From NCBI GenBank assembly GCA_965238125.1, contig OZ250179.1, positions 4,402,001 through 4,466,000 of the forward strand: a DNA stretch of 64,000 nt. Direction: 5' to 3'. This DNA comes from UBA6623 sp965238125. GTDB lineage: Bacteria; Acidobacteriota; Terriglobia; Bryobacterales; UBA6623. The notes beneath the pieces were generated by a model. That model did not search any database. It was given only the letters and a program-made list of their open reading frames with translations, and had not been told where the DNA came from. Made by a program: the position numbers and the translations under genes. The first letter of the stretch is position 1. Every line of letters starts with the position of its first letter. Of the stretch, positions 17,485 through 24,927 are shown piece after piece.

Positions 17485-18011
17485 GAATCATTGCCGGCAT
17501 TCATCGCAGCCGTCGTTTGGCCACCCCCGCGGGACGAGACACGCGCCCCATGCCCAACCGTCTGCGCGAGACGCTGTTCAGCATCTTGGGAGAGCGCGTG
17601 GCGAACAAAGTTTTCGTGGACCTCTACGCCGGCTGCGGCGCCGTCGGGCTCGAGGCGCTGAGTCGAGGCGCCCGCAAAGTGGTCTTTGTCGAGAGCGGTC
17701 GCACCGCCGCCGAGGCCGTTGAAAGAAACGTGCGGAGGCTCGGAGCGGGGGCGTCGTGCTCGGTGCTGCGGGCTAAGACCGAGAGCGTGCTGGCGCGGAT
17801 CGAGGGGGACATTTATTTTCTGGGGCCGCCCTATCCGTTGCCCGAAGAGTACGAGAAGACGTTCGGCATCCTGGGCGCGTCGGCTCCCGAACTCGTCATC
17901 GCCCAGCACTCCAAGACGAACGACCTCGCCGAGCGCTATGGGAATCTCGAAAAGTTCCGCACCGTGAAGCAAGGTTCGAACAGCTTGAGCTTTTACGAAG
18001 CGGCCGGATGA
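17481..18011 (+). CDS. rsmD: 16S rRNA (guanine966-N2)-methyltransferase RsmD-like, altered motif IV
   Basis: 176 aa. The N-terminal MRIIAGIHRSRRLATPAGRDTRPMPNRLRETLFSIL is the RsmD RNA-binding start. SAM-binding motif I is FVDLYAGCGAVGLEALSRGA (45-64) and the acidic loop is VFVES. The catalytic motif IV, normally (D/N)PPY, reads GPPY at 115-118 (GGG codon at 17823). This Asp/Asn coordinates the target amino group, so loss may reduce or abolish activity. The rest is intact and the length is normal. It overlaps the CBS-transporter stop. Confidence 0.85.
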   Translation: MRIIAGIHRSRRLATPAGRDTRPMPNRLRETLFSILGERVANKVFVDLYAGCGAVGLEALSRGARKVVFVESGRTAAEAVERNVRRLGAGASCSVLRAKTESVLARIEGDIYFLGPPYPLPEEYEKTFGILGASAPELVIAQHSKTNDLAERYGNLEKFRTVKQGSNSLSFYEAAG

Positions 18012-18186
18012 GTCCCACTCGAGCAACGGCCGCGGCGGCGATACTGGCCGGCGTTCGTCGGAGACAAAAGACGTCGACGCAGGTTGGCTGGTTCGCCGGC
18101 GGCGTGATGGGGCAAGCTGTGATCATGCGATTGGCGATTTATCTTGCTCAATAGAGTCTCGACTAAGTTACCTGTGTGGGTTGTGG

Positions 18187-18192
18187 TACAAT
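18187..18192 (+). promoter_or_regulatory. TACAAT -10-like box for the interrupted small gene
   Basis: TACAAT ends 9 nt before ATG 18202, with no Shine-Dalgarno sequence between them, matching the spacing seen at 9483. Confidence 0.35.
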
Positions 18193-18267
18193 TCTGGCGA
18201 TATGCCTGATGTCTTACAGTTGTTGATTGAAGAACGTGACCGCCTAAACGAGGCTATTGCTCTTCTA

Positions 18268-19360
18268 TTGAGTCTCGCAAAATAAAGTGACACCTTTTTG
18301 GGGTACGTACGTCTTTGTATGTATGGGAAATACAAAAGGCGTACGGCGGGATTTCGAGGCCCTGGAGAAGCGCCGTTTCAAAGCGATCCGGTTGGTCGAG
18401 CAAGGCTGTAGTCAGTCCGAGACAGCGAGGCGATTGAAGGTCGCGCGGCAAAGCGTCAGCGAGTGGCTGCGACGATACCGGCGTGACGGCGAAGCCGGGT
18501 TGCGCCAGGCCGGCCGCGCCGGCCGTAAGCCGCTGTTGGACGCCGCGCAGCTCGAACGCCTCGAGGCGTTGCTGCTGGAAGGCCCCGAGGCGCACGGCTT
18601 CCCGACGCCGCTGTGGAGCTGTCCGCGGGTCGCTCGTCTGATCGGAGACGAGTTCGGCGTGCGCTATCACGAGGGCCATGTCTGGAAGATCCTGCGGGCG
18701 CTCGGTTGGAGCCCGCAACGGCCCGTCGGCAAAGCGCGGGAGCGCAACGAAGAGGCCATCCGCGGCTGGCAGCGCAAGACTTGGCCGGCCATTAAAAAAA
18801 AGCCCGCAAAGAAGAACGTACGATCGTCTTCATCGACGAAAGCGGATTGAGTCAGAAGCCGCATCGTTGCCGCACCTGGGCGCCGCGCGGCGAGACACCG
18901 GTGTTGGAGTTCAACTTCAACTGGGACAAGCTGTCGGTGTCGGCCGGGCTGACGTTGCGCAACTTTTACTTCCGGCTCTATCCCGGCGCGATCGGCGAGC
19001 TGGAGGTCATCGACTTCCTGAAGGCTTTGGTGCGCCACATCGACGGCCCACTGCTGATCGTCTGGGACCGGCTGCCGGCGCACCGCAGCCGCCTGGTGCG
19101 GGAGTTCATCCAGCTCTCCGAGGATCACATCGCAACGGAGTACTTGCCGCCCTATGCGCCGGAGTTGAACCCGGTGGAATACATTTGGGCGTACTGGAAG
19201 CAGCACGAGTTGCCCAACGTCTGCCCGAAGGACTACTGGGAACTCGACGAGCGCGCCCGCAAAGCGCTGCGGCGAATGCGCCGCAAACCGCGCTTGATTA
19301 CCGCTTTCTGGAAACAGTCTTCTCTTTGTCTCGATTGACAGTATATTATGCGAGACTCAG
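18268..19360 (+). mobile_element. IS630-family insertion sequence, complete
   Basis: 1093 bp. The ends are TTGAGTCTCGCAAAATAA (left) and, on the reverse strand, CTGAGTCTCGCATAATAT (right), imperfect inverted repeats. Flanked by TA at 18266-18267 and 19361-19362, the dinucleotide target duplicated by IS630/Tc1-mariner elements. It carries one transposase in two overlapping frames. Confidence 0.88.
18323..19338 (+). CDS. IS630-family transposase, made by -1 frameshift
   Basis: Frame A (18323-18850) carries the helix-turn-helix half: RRFKAIRLVEQGCSQSETARRLKVARQSVSEWLRRY and WSCPRVARLIGDEFGVRYHEGHVWKILRALGWSPQ. Frame B (to 19338) carries the DDE half: TIVFIDESGLSQ, LLIVWDRLPAHRS and PPYAPELNPVEYIWAYWK. 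They join at A AAA AAG (18797-18803 region, eight A then G), a classic -1 slip site; after the slip the protein reads ARKEERTIVFIDESG with the first catalytic Asp. A mutation is possible, but the slip site is where IS630 elements shift. A GTG 36 nt upstream is a less likely start. Confidence 0.85.
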
Positions 19361-19585
19361 TAGGTGGGCCTGGGCGACGGGGTCGGCCGCCCGGTGGTGG
19401 TCAGAGCGCCGGCGATGGCGCTGCTCCGAAGAAGGCTGCCAAGAAGAAGCGTAGGCGCCCTCCAATGACCCCAGAGCAGTGGGAAGCTGTATCGAAGCGG
19501 ATGAAAAAGATTTGGGCTAAGAGAAGGAAGGCCGGGAAGAAGTAGCAGCACCGCGACTCAACCTGCCTTTGAGCTATTTCCACTC

Positions 19586-19867
19586 TCAATTGTCGCAGCG
19601 TGCGCCACCGTTCTCATCCACCTCCCACTCGTAGACGACGGCAACACCGTTGAGGCGTGCCGGTTTCTGGGACGTAGTCTGGAAGTATATGCCCCCCCTA
19701 AAACTAACTGCGGACCCATGCCCCGTGAACCTCCCCGCTCCCGTTCCGGTCCAAGTGGCCATTTCCCCATCCTGAGTCATTAGCGCTCCCTGGTCCGGAC
19801 ATTCTCCGTACAGTGTCCCGTCCGGCCTTACAAGCGACTGATACGTTCCCATTAAGGTTGCGCTCAT
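19586..19867 (-). CDS. Small conserved beta-rich protein
   Basis: 93 aa from ATG 19867. The pattern GTYQSLVRPDGTLYGECPDQGALMTQDGEMATWTGTGAGRF, then AVSFRGGIYFQTTSQKPARLNGVAVVYEWEVDENG, is one that I recall from many uncharacterised bacterial and archaeal proteins. It is a repetitive beta fold with two halves separated by TGHG. No signal peptide. The C-terminal end (ARCDN) looks shorter than relatives, so the last strand may be lost. The start was chosen at MSATLMGTYQS; an upstream extension is Arg-rich and unlike the family. Function unknown. Confidence 0.55.
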   Translation of the reverse strand: MSATLMGTYQSLVRPDGTLYGECPDQGALMTQDGEMATWTGTGAGRFTGHGSAVSFRGGIYFQTTSQKPARLNGVAVVYEWEVDENGGARCDN

Positions 19868-19915
19868 TCGTCGCGTCCTTCGCGCCCACCACCTTCCTTC
19901 AGGTTGACCGGGCCC

Positions 19916-19955
19916 CATCGCATACCGCTTACTTACGTGCGCGGCTCGGTTTGGG
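19916..19955 (+). repeat. 40-bp exact repeat, copy 1
   Basis: Identical over 40 bp to 62209-62248, containing CCGCTTACTTACGTGCGCGG. It lies between a small minus-strand gene and a Gfo/Idh gene; the other copy abuts the 3' end of ctaB. Confidence 0.8.
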
Positions 19956-20004
19956 GACCTTGCGCTTTCGCCGGCGCGACTACACTTGAACGAGGAGCGA
20001 ACAG

Positions 20005-21015
20005 ATGAAAATCGGCGTCGTCGGCCTTGGGTTCATGGGCAGCACCCACTTGCAAGCCTATCGCGCGATCCCTTCCGCGGAGATCGTTGCCGTCGCGAGC
20101 AGCGATTCCCGCAAGCGGGAAGGTGATCTGAGCGCCGTGTCGGGCAACCTTGATGTTTCGGCCGAGCCGCTCGATTTCAGCGGCGTCGCCCGCTACAGCA
20201 CCCCCGAGGAACTGTTGGCCGATCCGGACGTAGAGGCTGTTGACCTGTGCGTGCCAACCTACCTGCACGCCTCGCTCGCGATCGCCGCGCTCGAAGCCGG
20301 CAAACACGTCCTGGTCGAGAAGCCCATGGCGCTGAGCGCGGCGGAGTGTGTTTCGATGATTGCCGCGGCGGAAGCGGCGGGCAAAGTCCTGATGGTGGCG
20401 CAGGTGATTCGGTATTGGCCCGAATATGCCGCGGCACGGGATTGGGTTCGCGCGGGTCGATTGGGAACGATTCGTTCGGCCTCGTTCCGAAGGCGCTGCG
20501 CTTGTCCAGGTTGGAGCGATTGGTTGAGCGAGCGGGCTAAGAGCGGCGGGGGTATTTTCGATCTGCTGATTCACGACATCGATTACGCGTTGTACCTTTT
20601 CGGTGGGCCCAGTTCGGTCAGCGCCGTCGGGACGGAAGATGTGCCTCGGGGCATCGACGTCGTCGACACGCGGCTTGCCTATGACGAAGGCCCCGCGGTC
20701 AGCGTGTCGGGCGGCTGGCAGGGCCGCGGTGAATTCCCTTTTTCGATGGAGTTCACGATCGTGGGAGAAGCCGGAACGCTCGACTTTCGTTCGGGTCAAA
20801 CTTCGCTGACTTATTACGGTCCCAACGGTGCGAGCGAAACTGTGGAAGTGAAACAAGGAGACGGCTTTCAAGCCGAGCTCGAAGCCTTCATCGCCGCCTG
20901 CGAAGCCGGCCGGCTGGCCGCCGACTGTCCGCCGGAAGCCTCCGCCTGGGGCGCGCGCGTTGCGCTCGCCATGCGGGATTCACGGGAGCAGAAGGGGGCT
21001 CTTGTCGTGCCGTAA
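20005..21015 (+). CDS. Gfo/Idh/MocA-family oxidoreductase
   Basis: 336 aa with a ribosome-binding site GAGGAGC 7 nt before ATG. The Rossmann start MKIGVVGLGFMGSTHLQAYR and the motif HVLVEKPMALSAAECVSM (EKP at about 104-106) identify the family. The catalytic-side segment VAQVIRYWPEYAAARDWVRAGRLG and SGGGIFDLLIHDIDYALYLFG (the histidine-aspartate pair H-D-I-D) fit dehydrogenases of inositol- or glucose-type substrates. It stands alone. Substrate not readable. Confidence 0.88.
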   Translation: MKIGVVGLGFMGSTHLQAYRAIPSAEIVAVASSDSRKREGDLSAVSGNLDVSAEPLDFSGVARYSTPEELLADPDVEAVDLCVPTYLHASLAIAALEAGKHVLVEKPMALSAAECVSMIAAAEAAGKVLMVAQVIRYWPEYAAARDWVRAGRLGTIRSASFRRRCACPGWSDWLSERAKSGGGIFDLLIHDIDYALYLFGGPSSVSAVGTEDVPRGIDVVDTRLAYDEGPAVSVSGGWQGRGEFPFSMEFTIVGEAGTLDFRSGQTSLTYYGPNGASETVEVKQGDGFQAELEAFIAACEAGRLAADCPPEASAWGARVALAMRDSREQKGALVVP

Positions 21016-21334
21016 CGCGACCGGGCCATGAGGCTTGTGCGGCAGATGGCTAGAGCATGGGGGACCTCGTCTTCGTAGACCAAAGAACCTGTCTTGGCCA
21101 GCTCATGCGAGTTGATGAAAGGGGAATCGAAGATCATCTCGAAGCCGCGACTGCGGACGTGCATGTCACCCCAGATGATCGGCCCGTCCTTGGGGAGGTA
21201 CGTTACGTGATGATCGTGCATCAACTTCAAGCACTGTCTTTCGTGAGTCGACGCACGACCGCAGCCGCGAGACTCAGCGTGAAGATCAGTACGACGGTAG
21301 CGACGAGAATCTCGTCGAGTTGGGAGATTTCCAT
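21016..21334 (-). pseudogene. Remnant of a small membrane-anchored protein gene
   Basis: On the minus strand an ATG at 21334 begins MEISQLDEILVATVVLIF, continuing TLSLAAAVVRRLTKDSA and a stop at 21227, a 35-aa single-pass membrane peptide. Shifted by one frame just before this stop, the sequence continues CLKLMHDHHVTYLPKDGPII, then WGDMHVRSRGFEMIFDSPF and LAKTGSLVYEDEV, which looks like coding sequence (a conserved block seen in larger membrane-anchored acidobacterial proteins, from memory). The rest runs into the 3' end of the Gfo/Idh gene. Best explained as one gene broken by a frameshift and truncated. If instead the 35-aa ORF is real, it would be a small membrane peptide. Confidence 0.4.
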
Positions 21335-21381
21335 GGTTTCGCTTTGAAAAGCTCGGCCCCGTCACCGTGAAAAAATCGGGG

Positions 21382-21550
21382 ACATTCCGTTTCCATGAAT
21401 CCGCGCCATTCATCATACCGCCATGAAAATGGGGGTTGCGATGCGCCGGGTCAGGTCGGGTTGTCCGGACGGTCTTCCAGCGCCCTTTCAGGGCTTAACG
21501 GCGATTGATTCAGTACCCGGGGTTCCGCTTTCGGCTCCACCCCGTTGGAA
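21382..21550 (+). repeat. Mosaic dispersed repeat, copy C (diverged)
   Basis: Carries TTTCCATGAATCC, CCGCCATGAAAATG, CCCTTTCAGGGC and a changed hairpin CCCGGGGTTCCGC...CCACCCCG. The final hairpin module is lost. Its right edge runs into the 3' end of the 21488-22027 gene. Confidence 0.75.
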
Positions 21551-22027
21551 TAAATCCATCTGATCTTCCGATGGAGTTTTTGGGCGGCGGCGGGTGCGAA
21601 CGGGGCTGCCCACGACACCCAGCACCGTGACCTCCCGCAGCGCCACGCGGGGCACGAAGACACGCTGCGCATGAGCGTTCGGGTCGGGTGGGGTGATGGT
21701 CAGGCCGGCCGGTTCCATCAGGAGCATGTCATTCGCGACGACGCCTTCGAGTGTATCGCCGTCGCGAAAGTTCAGTCGCACCCAGAGGCCGTCTTGTTTG
21801 GGGCGAGAGGCAAAGGCGGTCTTTTGCTTGCTCTCGCCGTCGGGGTCGAAATCGCGAACGAAGTACACCCCTTTGACGCTCGCCTCGGCCAGCGTCACGA
21901 CTTGCGCGGCGCGATCGAGCACCTCGATGCCTTCCGGGCGGCGGTAGGTTTGGGGGTTCACGTACCCTTCGAGTACGGGCCCGTCAAAGCGCCTCACGTA
22001 AACTTTCTTGGTGGTGGAAGACGACAC
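21488..22027 (-). CDS. Conserved hypothetical protein (acidobacterial type)
   Basis: 179 aa. The body KKVYVRRFDGPVLEGYVNPQ, then PEGIEVLDRAAQVVTLAEASVKGVYFVRDF, RPKQDGLWVRLNFRDGDTLEGVVAND and RVFVPRVALREVTVLGVVGSP, is a two-part beta-rich protein that I recall as common in Acidobacteriota (possibly DUF6982; unverified). No signal peptide or membrane segment, so cytoplasmic. The last 19 residues (from about FQRGGAESG) are encoded by mosaic repeat copy C read in reverse, so the original C-terminus was probably replaced. A TTGACA promoter lies upstream. Confidence 0.65.
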   Translation of the reverse strand: MSSSTTKKVYVRRFDGPVLEGYVNPQTYRRPEGIEVLDRAAQVVTLAEASVKGVYFVRDFDPDGESKQKTAFASRPKQDGLWVRLNFRDGDTLEGVVANDMLLMEPAGLTITPPDPNAHAQRVFVPRVALREVTVLGVVGSPVRTRRRPKTPSEDQMDLFQRGGAESGTPGTESIAVKP

Positions 22028-22050
22028 AAGGGGATGAACGATTTGCCGGT

Positions 22051-22080
22051 ATGCTAATATGCTCCGAGAACGAATGTCAA
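22051..22080 (-). promoter_or_regulatory. Sigma-70-like promoter for the 22027 gene
   Basis: On the minus strand TTGACA (22075-22080) is followed after 18 nt by TAGCAT (22051-22056), with an overlapping alternative TATTAG at 15 nt. It lies about 24 nt before the ATG of the gene ending at 21488. Confidence 0.45.
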
Positions 22081-22130
22081 GCTGGACCTTATATCATAAG
22101 TGATTGATTTCTAAGGTTTTGATCTGACTT

Positions 22131-23024
22131 TTGCAAGCGCCGATCCAAGAATACATCGACTATTGCCGGGTCGAGAAAGGCCTCGCTCAAAACACTCTCG
22201 CGGCCTATCGACGGGATCTCGATCGACTGGCGGCGTACTGTGCTCGGCGGGGTGGGTCCGCGCTCGAGGCCGACAGCGACGACTTGGGAGGGTTCGTTGA
22301 TTCGCTGTATCGCGACAAGCTCGCCGCGCGGTCGATTGCGCGGCATATCGCCGCGGTACGGAACTTCTATCTCTATTTGTTGCGCGAGCAGCGCATCACG
22401 GAAAACCCGGCCGCCGAACTGGTCTCCCCGAAGTTGCCGGCGCAACTGCCGAAATTCCTCACGATGGAAGAAGTGGACCGCTTGCTGGAGGCGCCCTCGG
22501 CCTCGACGCCGCTGGGCTCGCGCGATCGAGCCATGTTGCAGCTGCTCTACGCCACCGGGCTTCGTGTCTCGGAATTGATCTCGGTCGAGCAGATGCACTT
22601 GAATCGCGAAATGGGCGTCGTGCGGGTCACGGGCAAGGGCGGCAAGCAGCGGATCGTCCCGGTGGGGCGAGAGGCCTTGGCCGCGATCGGCACTTATTTG
22701 GATCAGGATCGAGCTGCCATTCTGAAGGGGAAACACTCGGGTCATCTGTTCGTCACAGCGCGCGGCGGGCCCATGACGCGGCAAGCTTTTTGGCATCTGT
22801 TGCGAAACCACGGGCTCGCGGCCGGAATTGCCAAGCGCCTGACGCCCCACGTGCTGCGGCACAGCTTCGCGACTCATTTGCTCGAGCGCGGAGCCGATCT
22901 GCGCAGCTTGCAGTTGATGCTCGGACACGCCGATATTTCGACGACGCAGATCTACACGCACGTCCTGCGAGAGCGGCTGCGGGAGGTGTATGACGAGCAT
23001 CATCCGCGTAGCGGGGCGACGTGA
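22131..23024 (+). CDS. xerD: Tyrosine recombinase XerD
   Basis: 297 aa. With XerC it resolves chromosome dimers at dif during division. The N-terminal SAM-like DNA-binding domain (1-90) starts IQEYIDYCRVEKGLAQNTLAAYRRDL. The catalytic domain has all expected residues: R145 (TGLRVSEL), K168-K172 region (TGKGGK), H240-x-x-R243 (HVLRHSF), H266 (LGHADISTTQIYTHV) and the nucleophile Y275. The start is TTG 22131, just ahead of QAPIQEYID; no ATG is near. No clear ribosome-binding site. Stand-alone. It is about the usual length for XerD and lacks mobile-element neighbours on either side, so housekeeping rather than phage. Confidence 0.88.
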   Translation: MQAPIQEYIDYCRVEKGLAQNTLAAYRRDLDRLAAYCARRGGSALEADSDDLGGFVDSLYRDKLAARSIARHIAAVRNFYLYLLREQRITENPAAELVSPKLPAQLPKFLTMEEVDRLLEAPSASTPLGSRDRAMLQLLYATGLRVSELISVEQMHLNREMGVVRVTGKGGKQRIVPVGREALAAIGTYLDQDRAAILKGKHSGHLFVTARGGPMTRQAFWHLLRNHGLAAGIAKRLTPHVLRHSFATHLLERGADLRSLQLMLGHADISTTQIYTHVLRERLREVYDEHHPRSGAT

Positions 23025-23325
23025 CGCCGGGTTACGTGTCGGTGAAGAACGTGTCGCCGAATCACGTGGACTCCGGGGTACGTGTCTTCGAAAAGCGGCT
23101 ATCGAGCCCCGATCGCAAGGGAGGGGTCGATTCCCTCGGGTTAGCGTGCCGGCACTATCGTGCGCGACAATAGCCTGAGCCGAATCTGATTCGGGCTTAC
23201 GCGATTCGGCGTTAGGTGATTCCGCGTGACTACCCCGGCATCGCGGAATGCGTCGGACCCCTCCCTTGCGGTCGGGGCTCTGTCGTTGCGTTGCGAAGAC
23301 ACCTGATTTGGCGACACGAAATCCC
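23025..23325. repeat. Intergenic region with inverted 23-bp repeat pair
   Basis: Two 23-bp elements, 23106-23128 and 23256-23278, are reverse complements at 22 of 23 positions (GACCCCTCCCTTGCG followed by gtcggggc in the right copy). A third copy lies in direct orientation at 24364-24386. TACGTGTCG-type nonamers recur at 23033, 23077 and 24277. No gene seen. Confidence 0.6.
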
Positions 23326-24270
23326 ATGCGCATCATCACGCTCATCGCATCGGCGACGGAAACCGTTTGCGCGCTCGGCCTCGAGGAGTTTCTGGTGGGG
23401 CGCTCGCATGAGTGCGACTACCCGGCATCGATCGCCTCGCTGCCGGTATGCACGCGGCCGCGGTTCGATGTTTCCGGCTCCAGTCGCGAAATCGACGAGC
23501 GCGTCAAATCACTGCAACAAAGCTCGCCGGCCCCAGACGCCCTCGGCGTCTACGAAGTCTTTCCGGAGCGCTTGCGCGAACTGAAGCCGACTCACATCGT
23601 CACGCAGGCGCAATGCGAAGTCTGCGCGGTCAGCCTGACCGATGTCGAGCGCGCCGTCCGCGAGGTGGCCGATTGCGACGCCCGCATCGTTTCGCTGCAA
23701 CCCAATTCGATGACCGACATTTGGGCCGACATTTGTCGCTTGGCTTCCGAACTCGGCGTCACGGCTTCGGGCGTGAGACTAGTGGCCGATTTGCAAGCGC
23801 GCGTCGAACAGATCGAATCCCGCGCGCGCTCTCTACCTCTCGAGGACAAACCCCGGGTTACCGTCGTCGAGTGGGTTGACCCGCTCATGGCCGCCGGGAA
23901 TTGGACGCCCGAGCTGGTCCGGATCGCCGGAGGAGAGAACCTATTCGGAGAAGCCGGCCGCCACTCCCCATGGATGCAATACGACGATCTGGTGGAGAGT
24001 GATCCCGATGTCATTTTTGTCGCGCCCTGCGGCTATGATCTGGAACGCAGCGCCGCCGATCTGCCGCTGCTCGAAGCGCGGCCGAATTGGAACGATCTCG
24101 CGGCCGTGCGCGAAGGGCGCGTGTATGTCGCCGACGGCAATCAATTCTTCAACCGGCCCGGCCCGCGCCTGGTCGAGTCGCTCGAGATCTTGGCCGAGGT
24201 GCTCCATCCCGAGGTTTTCGACTTCGGGCACGAGGGAAGCGGCTGGCGGGGTCATTGCGTTTCGACGTGA
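23326..24270 (+). CDS. Cobalamin-binding protein, BtuF-like
   Basis: 314 aa from MRIITLIASATETVCALGLEEFLVGRSHECDYP, with the typical start of ABC-type B12/iron-siderophore-binding domains (PBP-like, two lobes joined by a long helix). Segments VYEVFPERLRELKPTHIVTQAQCEVCAV and NLFGEAGRHSPWMQYDDLVESDPDVIFVAPCGYDL match this family. There is no signal peptide, as in many cytosol-annotated "cobalamin-binding protein" genes; it may not be exported and could bind a corrinoid or other ligand. No ABC permease or ATPase is next to it. The upstream frame to 23248 lies in repeats and is not part of the protein. Confidence 0.75.
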   Translation: MRIITLIASATETVCALGLEEFLVGRSHECDYPASIASLPVCTRPRFDVSGSSREIDERVKSLQQSSPAPDALGVYEVFPERLRELKPTHIVTQAQCEVCAVSLTDVERAVREVADCDARIVSLQPNSMTDIWADICRLASELGVTASGVRLVADLQARVEQIESRARSLPLEDKPRVTVVEWVDPLMAAGNWTPELVRIAGGENLFGEAGRHSPWMQYDDLVESDPDVIFVAPCGYDLERSAADLPLLEARPNWNDLAAVREGRVYVADGNQFFNRPGPRLVESLEILAEVLHPEVFDFGHEGSGWRGHCVST

Positions 24271-24363
24271 TAAGAGTACGTGTCGCCGCGGTACGTGTCG
24301 CGGGGCAAGTTCGGCCTCGTGTTGTTGTCGCGCACGATGGCGCGGGCCTGCCGACTCGCGGTT

Positions 24364-24386
24364 GACCCCTCCCCGGCGGGCGGGGC
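24364..24386 (+). repeat. 23-bp dispersed repeat, third copy
   Basis: Direct copy of the 23256-23278 element with GC-rich differences (GACCCCTCCCCGGCG, then ggcggggc). It lies upstream of the 24471 gene. Confidence 0.55.
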
Positions 24387-24470
24387 TCTGTAGCTGCGTA
24401 TCGAAGACCCGTACCCCGGCGACACGTTGCTACAATGGGCGTTTTCGATTCGCACCCTTGAGATATCTCT

Positions 24471-24845
24471 ATGCTGCCTGCCTTCATCATTCCTGAACAA
24501 ACCGTCGACGCCGGTGGAACCGGCGAGGCCGCTGAACTCGGCGACGCCGCCGGGCAAATGCTGTTGCTGACACTCGGCATTACCGACATCGTCGAGCAAG
24601 AGAGCCTCGATATCTCCGTTTTCGGATCGACCGACGGCGAAGAATGGGGCGAGACGAAACCGCGGGCCTTTCCACAGAAATTCTATCGCGGTACGTCTTC
24701 GATCCTGCTCGATCTCTCGCAACACGCCGATGTGAAGTTCCTACGGGTCGATTGGGCGGTCCACCGGTGGGGCGTCGGCTCGAAGACGCCGATGTTCAAG
24801 TTCTACGTTTTCGCCGAGAAGTTCGAGGAATCGGCCGCCGCCTGA
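24471..24845 (+). CDS. Conserved small beta protein, unknown function
   Basis: 124 aa. A beta-sandwich-like protein with SVFGSTDGEEWGETKPRAFPQKFYRGTSSILLDLSQHADVKFLRVDWAVHRWGVGSKTPMFKFYVFAEKF-type alternation of hydrophobic and polar residues. I recall close relatives in Acidobacteriota, with the same start MLPAFIIPEQTV. No signal peptide, metal site or catalytic motif can be named. TACAAT at 24431-24436 could be its -10 box, with a short leader. Confidence 0.6.
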   Translation: MLPAFIIPEQTVDAGGTGEAAELGDAAGQMLLLTLGITDIVEQESLDISVFGSTDGEEWGETKPRAFPQKFYRGTSSILLDLSQHADVKFLRVDWAVHRWGVGSKTPMFKFYVFAEKFEESAAA

Positions 24846-24927
24846 AGTCCCCCAAGAGGATCTCCACGTTGCGACGAAGCGATTTCGCGGTAGCTTGCGC
24901 AACGGGCGATCCGCGTCAGGTGATAGA

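Larger units (their letters stand above)
18202..19545 (+). pseudogene. Small basic AT-hook-like protein gene, split by IS630-type element
   Basis: The left part (18202-18267) reads MPDVLQLLIEERDRLNEAIALL. The right part (19363-19545) reads GPGRRGRPPGGG, then a Lys/Arg-rich tail ending PPMTPEQWEAVSKRMKKIW and AKRRKAGKK. Removing the element and one TA restores an uninterrupted frame of about 82 codons. The product would be an N-terminal helical segment, a GRRGRPP AT-hook-like core and a basic C-terminal helix, resembling small DNA- or RNA-binding proteins that I recall as widespread in Acidobacteriota. The gene is disrupted here; the left half now ends in the element. Confidence 0.75.

Noticed and set aside
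22089..23345. 418-codon minus-strand frame
   Set aside because: Shadow of xerD, which has the full catalytic set.
23106..24386. Possible CRISPR array from the 23-bp repeats
   Set aside because: Only three copies, spacing irregular (127 bp and over 1 kb) and orientation mixed; no cas genes.
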